NCBI GenBank assembly: GCA_916610825.1
Contig: OU744447.1
Coordinates: 7,137,402 to 7,201,401, forward strand
Reading direction: 5' to 3'
DNA from: Haliclystus octoradiatus
Lineage: Eukaryota; Cnidaria; Staurozoa; Stauromedusae; Haliclystidae
Length of the DNA: 64,000 bases
Below, in pieces: positions 1 through 11,470 of this stretch; positions within the stretch are counted from its first letter, which is position 1, and every line of letters starts with the position of its first letter. Under the pieces are notes generated by a model that made no database searches, was not told the DNA's origin, and saw nothing but the letters and a program-made list of their open reading frames with translations. The position numbers and the translations under genes are program-made.

Positions 1-1500
1 TGTTCGCGGCTTTCTAAGAGTGGAAATAAGAGGATTCTTTTAATTTTTGTCAATTCATTCATGTCCACATAAATAATGAATACTGTAGAGACAATTATCT
101 TTAACTTTTGGTGTTCGATCAGGACAGATGAGAGAAATTTTGGGCCCGATGGCATCTCTTAAAAACATGGCCCGAAAAGTTGTTATCGCTACGCTCAGCA
201 AGTATTCTTGCAAGTATTCCGATGATAATTTTAGGTCAATGAAATTGGGTTATGGTCTTTGTGTGGCGGATTCAACTCCGGATACCACACCTCCCAATTT
301 GCGGTTATATATCCGTATTGGACTCCGGTGAAGTCGGTAAATTTATTGCTCGACATACCCCCTGAAAGAATGTTTATCGGGAAGGGCCTGCTAAGGGATC
401 CAACATGTTAAATTGATACGGTAATTAGCACACTTTAGAGAAATTCAGAATACACGTCTTGCAAATTTAGATGTTTCATGATGTAATATGTATAAGATCT
501 AAAGAAAATTTCATATCGTGTGAAGTTACTTTGAGTAAGGTAAACTGTGTCAAAATTTCTCTATTCTCTTCCTCTGCATCTGTCTCAATCTATACAGGGA
601 TTTGAGTTTGACTTCTTTTGCATAAAATATACAGGGATGATAATTATCTATGTCACTCATTTAACTTGTTCGTGACTAGAAACATAAACCATGTTCAAAA
701 ATAGAACCGTCCTGACAAACCTGAGCAATGTGGGAAATACTTATCATTAGTTTGATAAGTTGATGAAAAATATTTGGAATACTTCACCAAGTAGGTGATA
801 AAATTGATAATCCCGTTATGTGTGAGAACTTTGTGTTGTTTATCCGTTTCTAATTCACACTCAGATTAGAGAAAGACTCAACTGATGAGAAACGCCATCG
901 GATTCTTTTAATTTCTTGAATTTCGAATTCCGGATTTCTGGTTGTCGAACCATCAAGAAAAGGTCCAAGCATTCATATCGGCGTTTGACTACTTGATAAT
1001 TAATAACTTTAGTGAAAGGTAATCGGATACAAAAGAAGTGTGTGGTATACTAGTTATCAATATTTTAAAGGATCTAGTAGATCTGACAAAAGACGAATTG
1101 TTCATCACTGATAGCATAGTGACTATGCTGATAGCGAGCGACGTATCAATACCCAGAGTCATTTTCATTAAAAATTAAGAACAAATAGCTATACCAACTA
1201 TAATCGCGTTGTCCCGTGATGGAATAATGATCTCCCAGTTAAAGTTTGTCTCTCCAAAAACCTTTTCCATTTTCAAGAGTACATTATCAAACAGGGTATT
1301 AGTGCTTTACATCAGGGACTTGCAACCAAACCTGAATGGTCAATCAGATTCAATACGATCCAAATTATTTTAAGTCAATTTCTTGTTCTATTTTATCAAA
1401 CAAACAAAAAATTTTGTTTTTTGTTCTTTGTTTTACAATTAGGTAATCTAGGTAGTCATGAATTAGAGATAAATTAATTATTTACAGTATAAAAGTTAAC
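1..1500. other. Gene-free AT-rich sequence
   Basis: I see no supported gene. The only sizeable reading frame (128-331, plus) starts out of any recognisable domain and has no family resemblance or splice context, so I treat it as chance. No repeat copy shared with the rest of the window was recognised except at the right edge, where a Penelope-like end motif begins. Confidence 0.5.
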
Positions 1501-1520
1501 TTTATATAATAAAAATTTCT

Positions 1521-1562
1521 TTCACTCTTGAAAATGGTCACAGACGATTGCCGAAACGTTGA
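1521..1562 (+). repeat. Penelope-like element end remnant (hairpin-GAAAC motif)
   Basis: The stretch reads CTTGAAAATGG, a short spacer, then TTGCCGAAACG. It matches the motif found in both arms of the Penelope-like element at 44443-45754, where TGGCTA pairs with TAGCC immediately before GAAACG. Here the stem is degraded. The next bases carry no PLE coding sequence, so this is probably a solo remnant. The identification rests on motif similarity within the window. Confidence 0.45.
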
Positions 1563-1640
1563 GTTTTATCAATAAAACACCTTAAAATATACTGTTGTCT
1601 TTGAATTTTGTTATCAAACGCTTTAAGGAGAAGCTACTCA

Positions 1641-1790
1641 TCAAATGAGAATGAAGACCCTAAAATTTCATATCTTTAGGAGTAAAACAAAGGAAAAGCT
1701 TTTGAAAATCTCTAAATTGACATCATAAAATACACAAGAATCTGGAAAAGGTACTCCCTTACAATGTCATGTCCCCGTACAGCCGATGTA
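1641..1790 (+). repeat. Dispersed repeat R3, copy 1
   Basis: This stretch shares collinear blocks with 61284-61420: CAAATGAGAATGAAGACC, GAAAATCTCTAAATTGACA, GAATCTGGAAAAGG, and a terminal CCCCGTACA-like block. Spacing is similar in both copies and both lie on the plus strand. No protein-coding potential was recognised. The family is unidentified. Confidence 0.6.
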
Positions 1791-3598
1791 TGGAAGTTCC
1801 CCAGGGATCAAGCTAACTGATGGAACGTTACAAGTTTTAGAGGGGCCTTCACCCTGAAGAATATTGCACGTAATCTACCTGTGGATTTTCAATGTATTTT
1901 TCTGTCACAATTAATTGCATAATCTTATTGTCTAACCGTATGTATGGGGTTTTCTCAGTGACATGAATTGACAGACAAAAAAGTAAGTTGGCTATGCATG
2001 ATCAGGTAGCTAACGTGGAAATAAAGACTTAATACATATCCCTTGGAGTTAATACATATCAATTTCTTTTCTCACTTTTTTAGGGTAATATGTCCTTTTT
2101 AAAATTATACTTGGGATATCTTTTCATGTTCTGAAACATGTTTATGGTCATTCTCCCAAGTTCTATTTGAGCAACCCCACCGAAGCGCAATGGAAGTTAT
2201 GACTAGAATTCTAGTACCACTCCTCTTGGTAAAAAGCCACTGTTTCTGAATCATTTAAATATTTTGACAGATGCCCTTGCATGGCCTTCTGGGTATCCGC
2301 CGAATGAGAACAGAGCTTGGAGTACCACTTCATTTCGCAAATCAATACTTTTGTAATATATAATTGAGTTCTGTGATACAGGTTAGGTGTCACGGTACAT
2401 ATCCATTTTCCACGGCCGTCACATGCCTTCTGACCGGGAAGTTATTTGACAAGTTTGCCTGACGAACTAGGCATTTTGCACTACAATTTCGGTACTGGAA
2501 TACTGTCATCGCGTCATATTTGACAAAAACATTTTGCACAGAGTGAGATTAATCTGCAGACAAGTAAATTGTTACAGCTATTTCATATATTTTCTATCCC
2601 AGCTTATAAAAATTAAGTCTTACTATAAATAAATATTTTTATATCGGGACCCAAAAATAATATTTAAAATCTATACGTTTTTCCTATTCTATAATAATAA
2701 TCGATACATAAACATGAACTTTGAACTGAATTTTTAAATAATGCGATTACATAGTCAAAGATTGAGATATATTATAGGATTTACAAAAGACTGATATATC
2801 CATTTATTCTGAATATGATCATTTGTGCTATTTTTAATCTGGTTTGTTAATCTTGTTATAAGTCTGAGATTTCACTCTACGATCCGCCTATTGGATGACA
2901 ATCATAGATATATTACAAAGTAAAAGGCCTAAAGGTGAATCATAGTAATATAGTTAACTGAAATCTAGATGCCACACATATTCAAAGCGTGGTATTTGGA
3001 AACTAAACCGTTTGTGTAGGGATTTTTAGCGTGCAATATATCACGTTTTTAAGCTCTAGATAATAATAAGATTTGTTACTTAGAGAAAGCATGAAAGTAA
3101 GCATCGATTATTATGTGGAACACACACTATGATTTTAGATAAACTTTTTATAAGAGGCAGTGCTGAGTGGCTGGTCCCGCTGAGTGAATATAAAGCCCGG
3201 GGAAGTAACTCCAGCTTGCATGGTTGGGGTGCCAATTTGGAAAAAGGAAGCCACAAAAAGTTTAAAAAATCCTGTAAAAGCTACCCAAAAAGATCTACCC
3301 AAAAATCGTGGTCTATATAGACTATACCGAAAGCTCTAAACATCTAAAAACATTTCTTCAATTTTTTTTTTCAAGTTCTTCAAATTCAAATTTCTTTTCA
3401 AAATTCTCAAAAAGAAGACTACAAAGCTATAGATTATTATTTATCTGTTATGTAACGCTGTTACGCTATGGGTCTATATCAAATTATGACTTAATTGAAT
3501 ACTACCAAGGAGATGGCTTATATACATAGATTCGGATTAGAGAATAGAGTACATATTATTCTACGCACAATACGATACATACATAGTTACATATAAAT
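1791..3598. other. Gene-free sequence
   Basis: No supported gene. Short frames at 2211-2393, 3129-3320 and 3308-3529 show no recognisable domain and overlap low-complexity A/T-rich stretches. The part around 3220-3370 is A-rich with short repeats of an AAAAA-plus-codon type and no defined unit. Confidence 0.45.
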
Positions 3599-3840
3599 AG
3601 TAGATCAAAGATCACGAGCTTACTCCATGTTTTATTTACTCAGAGTTTCACGTAATTAACTACGCCCTTCAGACGGCTTATTAAATGAAAAAACATTGTG
3701 GTGTGCTCAAGTATATACATGAAGCATTTTATTGTTTATTCACGAAGTAAACTCGTGATCTTGTGATCTACTATTCATATTGCTCTTCTTTTAGCATTGA
3801 GCACTCAATCTGATGTTTTGCCAATTCAATTACTTAATTA
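3599..3840. repeat. Foldback-type repeat, copy 1 (family F1)
   Basis: The ends are inverted relative to each other: GTAGATCAAAGATCACGAGC at the left and GTAAACTCGTGATCTTGTGA near 3747 at the right. Inner blocks ACTCAGAGTTTC and CTTCAGACGG, and the following tail with GAGCACTCAATCTGATGTTTTGCC, also occur at 46347-46570. Copy 2 is a nearly perfect palindrome, so this is probably an older, diverged member of a non-autonomous foldback or MITE family. Confidence 0.65.
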
Positions 3841-3843
3841 CAA

Positions 3844-4439
3844 ATATATATATATATATATGATATGACTAAAACATACTGATACTATCTACACTCAAAT
3901 ATATAACCAATTCAATCAGCCAAGGCCACATACGATAACGAACAAATTTGCCTGTCGCCTTGTGACAAATAATACTACAAACTGAAACACGGAGCGGTCA
4001 ATACAGCCTTATATATACTGACCGCTGTTGGACAAAACGAACTGCTCAATTTCACTCGATTACCATATTAACCTGTTGTTCAATTGTTGTTCAATCTAAC
4101 ATTGTTTTATAACGAAAATATTCGCTCAAAAATAATAATAATAATAATAAATTTAGTTTTATTATCATTTTTAAACTATAAGGAATATATTCTAAAGGGC
4201 TTAACAAGAGTATCGAGGTTTCGATAAATTATATATAATTTTACAAAAAGAATCAAATACCTAGTAAAATTTAAAATGTTAAAATGATTATGTTCAAAAT
4301 GTTCAATATTAAAATGTTTATGTTTAAAATATTCAATGTTTAAAAATTAAAAAGTTAAAAATTTAAACTCATTATTATATTATTTAAAAGTCTTTATCGT
4401 GTAAAATATGCAATATAGAATAAGTGTGTTTTTAAATTC
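3844..4439. other. AT-rich spacer with simple repeats
   Basis: It holds a short (TA)n run near 3844-3861 and an (AAT)n run near 4131-4152. The block at 4260-4360 repeats variants of AAAATGTT, which looks like local slippage. No gene was seen. Confidence 0.5.
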
Positions 4440-5300
4440 CGCTCGATGTTTCCAAATTTAGAGCATTTCTGATATATTCAGGTAGAGAGTTCCACACTGT
4501 TGGTCCTGCTACTGCAAAGGCACGGTCTCCTTATGTCTTACATTGGGTTCTGGGAATGGTCAATAAATTGTTACAAGCGGATCTGAGCTGATATTTGGAG
4601 GTAAGGCGATTTTGCTAAGTTGTTTGATGTAAATTGGTGCATTTCCATCTAAAGCTTTATACACCATGAGATCAATTTTGAATATAATACGTTCTTTGAC
4701 AGGTAGCCAATGGAGCTCTATCATAACTGGTGTGATGTGATCAAATTGGCTTTATTACACACAATACGGGCAGCAGCATTAAGTATTTTTTGTAATCTGT
4801 GATATTAGGATAAGGGTAGGCCGTAAAGAAGGGAATTACAATAGTCCAAATGAGAAGTTACAAAGGCATGGATTAGTACTTGTACAGATGATTTTGACAA
4901 AAACTTTCTAATTTGTTTAATGTTATATAATCCCCTGAAGGCTCTGGAACATACTTTCCCTATGTGGATTTTCATTGTGGCATTTTGATCAAACCAAGCT
5001 CCGAGAATTTTCACATGGCTTACAGGCGTGATGTTAGCGTTTCGAACGTTCGGTCTGTTAATGGATAGCTTTGCTAATTGCTGCCGAGATCCAATCACAA
5101 TAAAATCCGTCTTACTCTCGTTGATAAGAAGAGAATGGCTCGTCATCCATTGGCACATGGTATCAACGGCAGCGCTGAGGTCCAACATGACAAATAAAGT
5201 AACTTCTTGTTTATCGCAATTCATCAAAATGTCATTCATTACTTTTAACAACGCAGTTTCTGTTGAGTGGTATTGGCGGCATGATGATAAATCTGATTGG
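4440..5300 (-). mobile_element. LINE (CR1/L2-like) 3' remnant with internally deleted reverse transcriptase
   Basis: Minus-strand translation gives typical C-terminal LINE reverse transcriptase. It includes a QYHSTETALLKV block, LDLSAAVDT, a thumb block with SHSLLINESKTDF and HVKILGAWFD, then HLDYCNSLLYGLP. Further left, a remnant of the terminal block with GPTVWNSLPEYIRNAL is readable. The palm between LDLSAAVDT and the thumb is missing, so the catalytic YxDD box is gone and the element is dead. The open frame (4805-5398) begins in the neighbouring dispersed repeat R1, so its first 30 or so residues are not LINE sequence. Confidence 0.85.
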
Positions 5301-5700
5301 TTTAGAGTTTGACGCCAAATCACCATAACAAGATTAAGTTCGAAAACACAATCGATCTTACACAATTCGAACTTGATATCACAAATGAGAATTTCCAATT
5401 TGATCAGGAGTTTTCAAAAATATTGATGAGCAAGAAAGTCACGCAGATGCTTGTGAAGTTGTGCTACTTGTAATACAAAGCAATTGGCGCACAGTTTCCC
5501 ATGAGCTGTTGATATTTCGCGCACTTGAGACACTCCAGAAGAAATCGCGAAGGCAAAAATTACGAGCCGATGCGATGTGAACTGAGGAAACTGTGCGCCA
5601 ATGGCTTATTGGCGCACTAAGCAATTGGCGTACTCGAGTCACTTCAGGAGAAAACTCGAAGTCGAAAATCACTCACCGCGTTGGCTCGTGATTTTTTGAT
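5284..5700 (+). repeat. Dispersed repeat R1, copy A
   Basis: The unit starts with a TTTAGAGTTTGACGCCAAATC block, then AAAACACAATCGATCTTACA and GAGAATTTCCAATTTGATCA. A core follows with inverted ends of the type GCAATTGGCGCACAGTTTCC. Related copies lie at 26585-27000 (opposite orientation), 36640-37045 (same orientation) and partially at 38960-39115. The inverted core suggests a MITE inserted into, or forming part of, a larger repeat. Reading frames inside it are shadows. Confidence 0.75.
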
Positions 5701-6215
5701 GCTCCAATTCAATAATCACCTTTGCAGTTTTGCTGTAGTGTAGTACTGGATGATAATCAAAGAGGTTGAGCATAGAGAGCCATACTGATAATTTTCGATT
5801 CAATGATTATTGCTAGAGCTTCAGGAGTTAGATCTTTTGCAATTCTCCCAGTATTCGAAAGCAGAAATCCAGCGGCACGTATGATATTTTCTGCATGAGT
5901 CTTGAATTGAAAGATAAGTTGGAATCAAAGGTATCCCAAGGTTGCGACAAGTTTCCGTTAACTAAAATATCGTGTTGTTCATTTTTGTCTCAAGTGAGTT
6001 TAGTAGCGATTTTATAACTCTAGATTGACCAATCATATAACGTGATATTTTATTGCGTTAACTAACAATCAACTTTACCAGTATCACACGGTGGTATTGG
6101 TATAAGATCTGAAAAGATCTTGCACTTTCAGCATTCGCCAAATCAGTAATTGGAACTGGAATATTGTTACAGCATATCCTCTCTATTGCCCCTAAAAGCA
6201 GGAAAGTCCCAGCAT
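5701..6215. other. Gene-free spacer
   Basis: No gene, RNA or clear repeat was recognised. Confidence 0.4.
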
Positions 6216-6790
6216 AGGCAATGTCTCAATCAAAAGATGGGAAGGTACAACGAACTCAAGTCCACTGTTTTTATCAAATAAGCAAAAAGAATGGGATAAT
6301 GAACTCGCAACAGCAGAGGCAGAAATGTTATTGGAAGAATGCTCTCCCCTTGATAGAGCTCGTTTACTTGCCTGCCAACTCAAACTGGGCGTTTGGGCTG
6401 CTATTTGAACAATCAACAATTACAAATAGCTTTGTCCATATGACTCGGTCTCAAAATCTGCGAGGAACACATTTATCGTTGGAGGGTGCCTGTATTAAAA
6501 TATGGACATCATGGTCTAGCGTGTAAAAGATCAGCTGGTCGGTGGTCAAGAACTCTTGAGGTGAATAAAATCATTCATCCTTCCCTGTCTTCAGCACACA
6601 TTCCGTCAGTAGAGCCAGCATGTTTATCAAAAGAAGACGGAATTTCCCCGGTGGCTTGACGCAAATCCATTGGAAGAAAGGTAGATGCCTCGTTTGGGAT
6701 TTACTTGTGTCGACACTTAAGCTTTTACGAACTTGTTTTTATCAATGCAAAAAGCAGGACTAGTTGCTAGCCAAGCAGAGAATAATAAAT
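6216..6790 (+). pseudogene. Decayed retroelement C-terminal domain (LINE-like ORF remnant)
   Basis: Plus-strand frames, interrupted by stops and shifts, give fragments resembling the C-terminal region of an invertebrate retroelement polyprotein. One is KEWDNELATAEAEMLLEEC followed by SPLDRARLLACQLKLGVW. The next is a block with NKIIHPSLSSAHIPSVEP and KEDGISP. The order and spacing (a DRARLLA block, a cysteine-rich block, then NxIIxxSLxSAxIPS and DG) match that domain as I remember it. The exact element family is uncertain. It is non-functional. Confidence 0.5.
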
Positions 6791-6904
6791 TAAAAAAAAA
6801 AAATACTCAGAGTTAAAGAGCTATCATGTCGAACCAATTGGAATAGAGACTCTAGGCCCTTTGACCATAAGGCAAAAAAAATTATGAATACGGTTGGAAC
6901 AATC

Positions 6905-6960
6905 AGTGGCGGATCCAGAGGGGCGCGACAGGGGCATGCACACCCGTCAGATTTTTAAAC
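6905..6960 (+). repeat. Possible hAT/KDZ-type transposon terminus
   Basis: The sequence CAGTGGCGGATCCAGAGGGG resembles the terminus seen on many invertebrate hAT- or KDZ-like DNA transposons. A GC-rich block of the same general type (GGGGGCATGCCCCC, GGGGCTTCGCCCC) lies at 7972-8060 and may be a related end. No transposase was recognised between them and I could not define target-site duplications. This is inference from terminus resemblance. Confidence 0.35.
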
Positions 6961-7970
6961 TGTTTGATGGCACCGCGGCTGTTGTTTTGCTTTCATTCTT
7001 TACGAAAACAATAACTGAGAAAACTACTTGTAAATGAAATTTCATCCTGAGTACGTCATATTTTTTCGTAGAAGATTGGAAGTAGCAGTAGGATTGTTAA
7101 AACAATCGTATGATTGGACACTAGACTAGAAGGAAGTTAACTTAATTTGACCAATCAATGACACTGATTTCGCTACCGCGGAAGTAGAGCATCCAATAGA
7201 TTGCTTTGATTTCGCTCCCCTCAGATGACGTAGCCTTCAAAGAATTTAGCTATGAACCAATGATAATGCTCTATTTCACATTCCTGACATAGTTCGCCCC
7301 CCTCGGCACCCGTGAATAACAAAGCTTGTCTTGCTTACCGTCCTGCTTGTACTTTCTTTTCTCTTTTTGTTATTTTCAAACCCTTGAATCAATCATCATC
7401 ATCTAGCCTCCTTTTGTTAACTTAATCACAAATGGCGCTTAGCGAAGGATTAAATTCATAATCTTTGTTGGAAGCTAAACAAATTTAAATGGCGATCTTT
7501 CTCAAGATAAAACTGAAGCAGTTTGAAAACATATACTCTAAGGACATTATTTCACATGAGTTCAAGGTGTCATTTTATTTGAACGATGCTGATAGAAGTT
7601 TGTGAATGTTCAGAGTTTGCATCGTCAGAGAGCAAACTCATAAACTCTTAAGGTCATCTCAAATTTGGTGGAAACTTATCTTGGTATCATGATTCACGAG
7701 GCATCCTGATCCAAACTCCGGAAATTCTAAACAAGACAAATGTTCTTCTCTCTCAAGGGTACATTGTTTAAATTTGTATTTACTATTTTCTTGCAAATGC
7801 TGATATATTTAACTTGAATATATACTTGTTTTTCTTGGTTACAACATTTTTTGTCGCTGTAAATTTGGAATAACTATGAGATAGACCATACTTTGTAGCT
7901 ACATGAAAGTCCGATTTGGATATGCAAAAACGATGCTACAGACATCCTAAGAGGTTTTAAATTTCAAAAA
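6961..7970. other. Gene-free interval between two possible transposon termini
   Basis: No reading frame of note. It may be the body of a non-autonomous DNA transposon if the flanking termini belong together, but nothing inside proves this. Confidence 0.35.
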
Positions 7971-7971
7971 T

Positions 7972-8060
7972 TTTCCGGGGGGGCATGCCCCCAGACCCCC
8001 TAGATGGACGGGGCTTCGCCCCTCGACCCCGGAATCCTTGCACCCCTCAAATGTTTGGCT
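7972..8060. repeat. GC-rich palindromic block, possible transposon end
   Basis: It contains two short palindromes, GGGGGGGCATGCCCCC and GGGGCTTCGCCCC, standing out from AT-rich surroundings. Similar blocks are common near the ends of invertebrate DNA transposons. The opposite terminus may be 6905-6960. Confidence 0.4.
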
Positions 8061-8106
8061 AGATGCTCTCCTGGGAACAATTTTAATTGAATCAACAGGA
8101 GAAAAA

Positions 8107-8265
8107 CTAGCCTGCTCGCAGGCTCACTGTCAAAATGTAAACTTGGTAAACAGTAAACAATGTCTACTGTTTGCCAAGGTAAACAATGTCTACTGTTTAC
8201 CAAGGTAAACAATGTCTACTGTTTACAAAGTTTACATTTTGACAGTGAGTCTGCGAGCAGACTAG
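8107..8265. repeat. Foldback element with internal triplicated unit
   Basis: Inverted arms of about 39 bp begin CTAGCCTGCTCGCAGGCTCA and end with its near-complement AGTCTGCGAGCAGACTAG. Between them, a unit built on GGTAAACAATGTCTACTGTTT occurs about three times in tandem. Short fragments of the arm motif also occur at 34917-34931 and around 62022-62036. Confidence 0.75.
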
Positions 8266-8916
8266 GGAAAAACTTGCAAGGCCATTCTTTATTCAGAGAG
8301 TAAGCATTGCAATACAAAGGGGAAATGCTACAAGAATAATGGGAACTCTGAACAACAGACAGTCAGCTAACAAACTTTTTTATTTTTATCAAAACAGGAC
8401 AACTTTTTGTTTACTTACAGATATGATATAATATTATAATTTTTTTTTAATGATATCATAGTTGCAAATCATCATCATTCATCATCACCTTCAGAAACCT
8501 TCAAGTTATACATAAATTTTTTTAAAGGACTGATTAGGCTATACATTACAATATACATGTATATAAGCAGGAAATAAAACATTAACAAAGATAAGGGGTA
8601 AATTTTCGTATTTACAAAAATAAAAAATAGCTCCGCTACGCTCCGACTCATGGTGAATATTATAATAATCAAAATAAACCAATTGAAATCAAGTTCAATA
8701 GAATATCAAATCAATCAAATCATCATGCAAAGAAGATTAAAATCAAATCAAATTCAAAAAAGTAAATCAATTCAATCGAATGATAGAAAAATCAGATCAA
8801 ATAAAAAAATCAACTTCAATCAAATAAAATAAAATAAATTAAAACAATATCCAAATAATATAATAATATAAAGAAAAATATATCCAAATAATAAATCAAA
8901 GAAAAAAGAAAAAATG
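8266..8916. other. Gene-free A-rich spacer
   Basis: The plus strand from about 8650 is rich in AAATCAAATC-type simple sequence, which produces an Asn/Lys/Ile-rich frame (8650-8832) without biological meaning. No gene. Confidence 0.45.
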
Positions 8917-8920
8917 TTAA

Positions 8921-8993
8921 TGCAGACCGATGGGATTGAACCCCATACCCCACGAGCCTGATGCAGACGCTCCACCACTAGACCCACAGAGGT
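8921..8993 (-). repeat. tRNA-like SINE head
   Basis: On the minus strand there is a tRNA-like 5' end: an A-box-like GGGTCTAGTGGTGGAGCG (about 8969-8986) followed about 30 bp later by a B-box-like GGGGTTCAATCCC (8931-8943). The acceptor stem does not close, so I call it a tRNA-derived SINE or a decayed tRNA pseudogene, not a functional tRNA. Confidence 0.6.
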
Positions 8994-9755
8994 ATAAGTA
9001 CTAGAGCGCGAAGCACGTGACTTCTCTTTGGAGGCAGATGTCTCCACTGCGGCCATTTTGTTGGAGGATAAAATCTTCGAATTTAATGCTCAAGTCAGTG
9101 GAGTTTTCCGAATTTTTTTTACTTTTATGCTATCCTAGGCAACGTAGTTTAATTTAGGAAACATTGAGACACTGTACCATTGGCATGTGACATAAATTGA
9201 TTTTTCTACGGGAAAGATTTTTAATTTTTTGAAGCATAAGTAATTTTGATCAATGTTTTTGTGGAGATGTTAATCAGACGACGAAGAAACAGGAATATTA
9301 TTCCGTAAATTTTCAACAACACATAGTGTTGAATCAAGCATAGACAATTATTTCTTGTTGTTTTGGGTAACAGCAATTTGCTGACAATTTTGAACAATCA
9401 AATTGTTGAAAGCATGATTTATTACGAATTATTATCGGCGATTTTATTTACCTTCAGCTTTTATTCACACGACAATACCATGTAAAATGTTGTTCAAATA
9501 TGTATAAATATATATATGTTTCAAATAATCAGTTAAAAATTTCCATGGATTCAACCATTGTTAACCAATTCTCGAAACAAGTAAAACTTTCTCCACTCAA
9601 AACAGCTTATCTTTTGTTTGATTTATTTTCCTGCCAAAGCTGCCACACGTCACGACGCCATTGTTTTTCCCTCCAAGAAAATGGCGGAAGTCGGTGACAG
9701 GGGAGGTCACGTGGTTAGCGCTCTATATCTTACACCTCTATGCCCCCTCTATGAC
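8990..9755. repeat. Inverted-repeat unit spanning about 0.76 kb
   Basis: The left end (8990-9067) and right end (about 9668-9755) are inverted copies of each other with mismatches. Shared elements on the right strand are CTCCAAxAAAATGGC, GTCACGTG, GCGCTCTA and a terminal ACACCTCTATG block. The interior is AT-rich and carries no transposase. This may be a non-autonomous DNA element or two SINE copies inserted head to head; the left end overlaps the tRNA-like head. Confidence 0.5.
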
Positions 9756-9759
9756 TAGA

Positions 9760-10500
9760 CCATACCAAGATATAACAGATGAAATGATTTTCACTACTTA
9801 TAATACAGTTGTGAGTTGTAAATGACGTGCGGAATTGTCTCTTCTTAAGCTGATGTCGCAGCAGAATTAAAACATTTTAATAAACCAAATAAAACCATGA
9901 CGATTGGCTTAGCAGTTTGATGTAATAAATAACTTCAGAAAACAATACAAACAATAAATATATAATACTGTCTTGTCTAAGCCCCCAAACAAATGATGCA
10001 TTGTCGGTTTAAAAGTTGTTATGGTCAAAACACAACAAAAATTATCTTCGAAGTTTCACCTCAAATAGTGATGTTACAGGACGATTAAAACCTTTCATTA
10101 ACCATTTCAAATGACGAGAAGAAGAAACCAATCATGTGTTCTACCAATGAAGAGATAATCACGATGTAAACTAATCCAGGAGTATTAGAAAACATTTAAT
10201 TTAATAATGCAATTGTAATCTCGCTAAGCTGCGAGTCGGCCATCATGGCGGGCAATGGAAAAAATTTATGTCAAATACAGCTAAAACTTTGGAATAATCA
10301 CACAGCTTGCCCCTTCTATTTTTAACAATAAAATGTGTTTCTTGCGCAATCGTTTTTTGTTCGACCTTTGTTAGCACGCAAAGCAATATGTTGATTGTTA
10401 TTTCAAAAGAACAATAGATTTAGTCAAAAATGAAATGAAATGAAAACGTTTCCACCATGACAGGATAGACTCAAGGTCACTTACGTAACCATGAGTCAAA
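9760..10500. other. Gene-free spacer
   Basis: No gene, RNA or assignable repeat was recognised. Confidence 0.4.
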
Positions 10501-11187
10501 AATAGAGAGTTAAATAAAGTTTTATCATTTCATCATATGGTTCTTAAGGAGACATTTAAAACCGGTCCTTCTTGAGACTTCCTTCATTGCAGACGGCAGA
10601 TCATTCCATTTGTGAGCACCAGCGTATTGATATGAATGGCGACGGTTCGACTTGATGTAGATGTCATTATGGGAATGGGATCGAGTGCTGGTGGTATTTG
10701 ACGTTTGAAAAAATTGGAGAGCAGAGGAGGAGAGAGGTTAAATTTAATTTTTTGGATGATCATTTAGTTGGTGCGATGTTATTCTGTCTCTGATTGAGAG
10801 CCAACCAAGTCGACTACTCATCTCAAAGACAGGAGTACGATAGTCACAACGAAGAACTGCTCTCATCCTTCTGTTTTGTAATCTCTGGAGGAGATCAAGA
10901 TGTTGCTGTTTGCAATTCCCCCATACGGCAGCACAGTAATCAAAATGAGGCAAAACAATTGAGTTATAAACTAAGGAGGCTGTGTGTTTGGGTATATAGC
11001 GTCGAATGTATTTCAATACACCGATGCCTCTATTTATTTTGCTAGTCATGGCATTGATATGGTCATCAAATGATAGGCATTGATCAATTTTCACACTTAG
11101 ATATTTTAGAAGGGTTACATTATCAATATACTCATTATTCACCGTTATATTAAAGTTTTGTGAGCTTTGCTTTTTAAATTTGGTTTA
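10500..11187 (-). mobile_element. LINE, 3' half (reverse transcriptase thumb and C-terminus)
   Basis: The minus-strand frame at 10744-11142 encodes NNEYIDNVTLLKYLSVKID, then SLVYNSIVLPHFDYCAAVWG and LQRLQNRRMRAVLRC. This is the standard C-terminal part of a Jockey/CR1-type LINE reverse transcriptase. Left of 10744 the sequence continues in a shifted frame with GAHKWNDLPSAMKEV, the usual terminal block. The element is interrupted at 11187/19785 by the Ty3/gypsy insertion; its upstream part resumes at 19790. Frameshifts show it was already decayed. Confidence 0.88.
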
Positions 11188-11192
11188 GAACC

Positions 11193-11456
11193 TGTCGTAT
11201 AACAGACAAAATAACAGGATTATTTATAACAACACATCAATGACAACATTCTCAATTCAGAGTCAAGTTGGATCTAATCTCAAATAATGTTAAACATTAT
11301 GTACAAATAACTGTGATCATGTACGATGTGTACGATGCTTTTGCATGACTTCACAAGGGCTGACGTGATAGCCGTTTATAAGAAAACCTTAAGTAACATA
11401 TACTTATAGAACATTGATTGACGGGAATTATAGTTGCGCCTAATTAAAATACCACA
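11193..11456 (-). repeat. Ty3/gypsy 3' LTR
   Basis: It begins TGTCGTATAAC and ends ATACCACA on the plus strand, and the last 145 bp match 19447-19784 apart from the MITE. The left boundary is set by GAACC (11188-11192), which matches GAACC right of the other LTR. The right boundary is set by the polypurine tract. The left part (11193-11311) is not found in the 5' LTR, which is truncated on that side. Confidence 0.82.
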
Positions 11457-11470
11457 AACTCCCCCTTCCT
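11457..11470 (-). promoter_or_regulatory. Polypurine tract of the Ty3/gypsy element
   Basis: The minus strand reads AGGAAGGGGGAGTT directly before the 3' LTR. This is the expected position and composition for the plus-strand DNA primer of an LTR retrotransposon, and it fixes the LTR edge at 11456. Confidence 0.85.

Noticed and set aside
128..331. 67-codon frame near the window start
   Set aside because: No domain, no conserved motif, no splice or promoter context.
840..910. Hammerhead ribozyme core (CTGATGAGAAAC)
   Set aside because: CTGATGA is followed directly by GAAAC with no stem II, and flanking stems I and III do not form, so the match is by chance.
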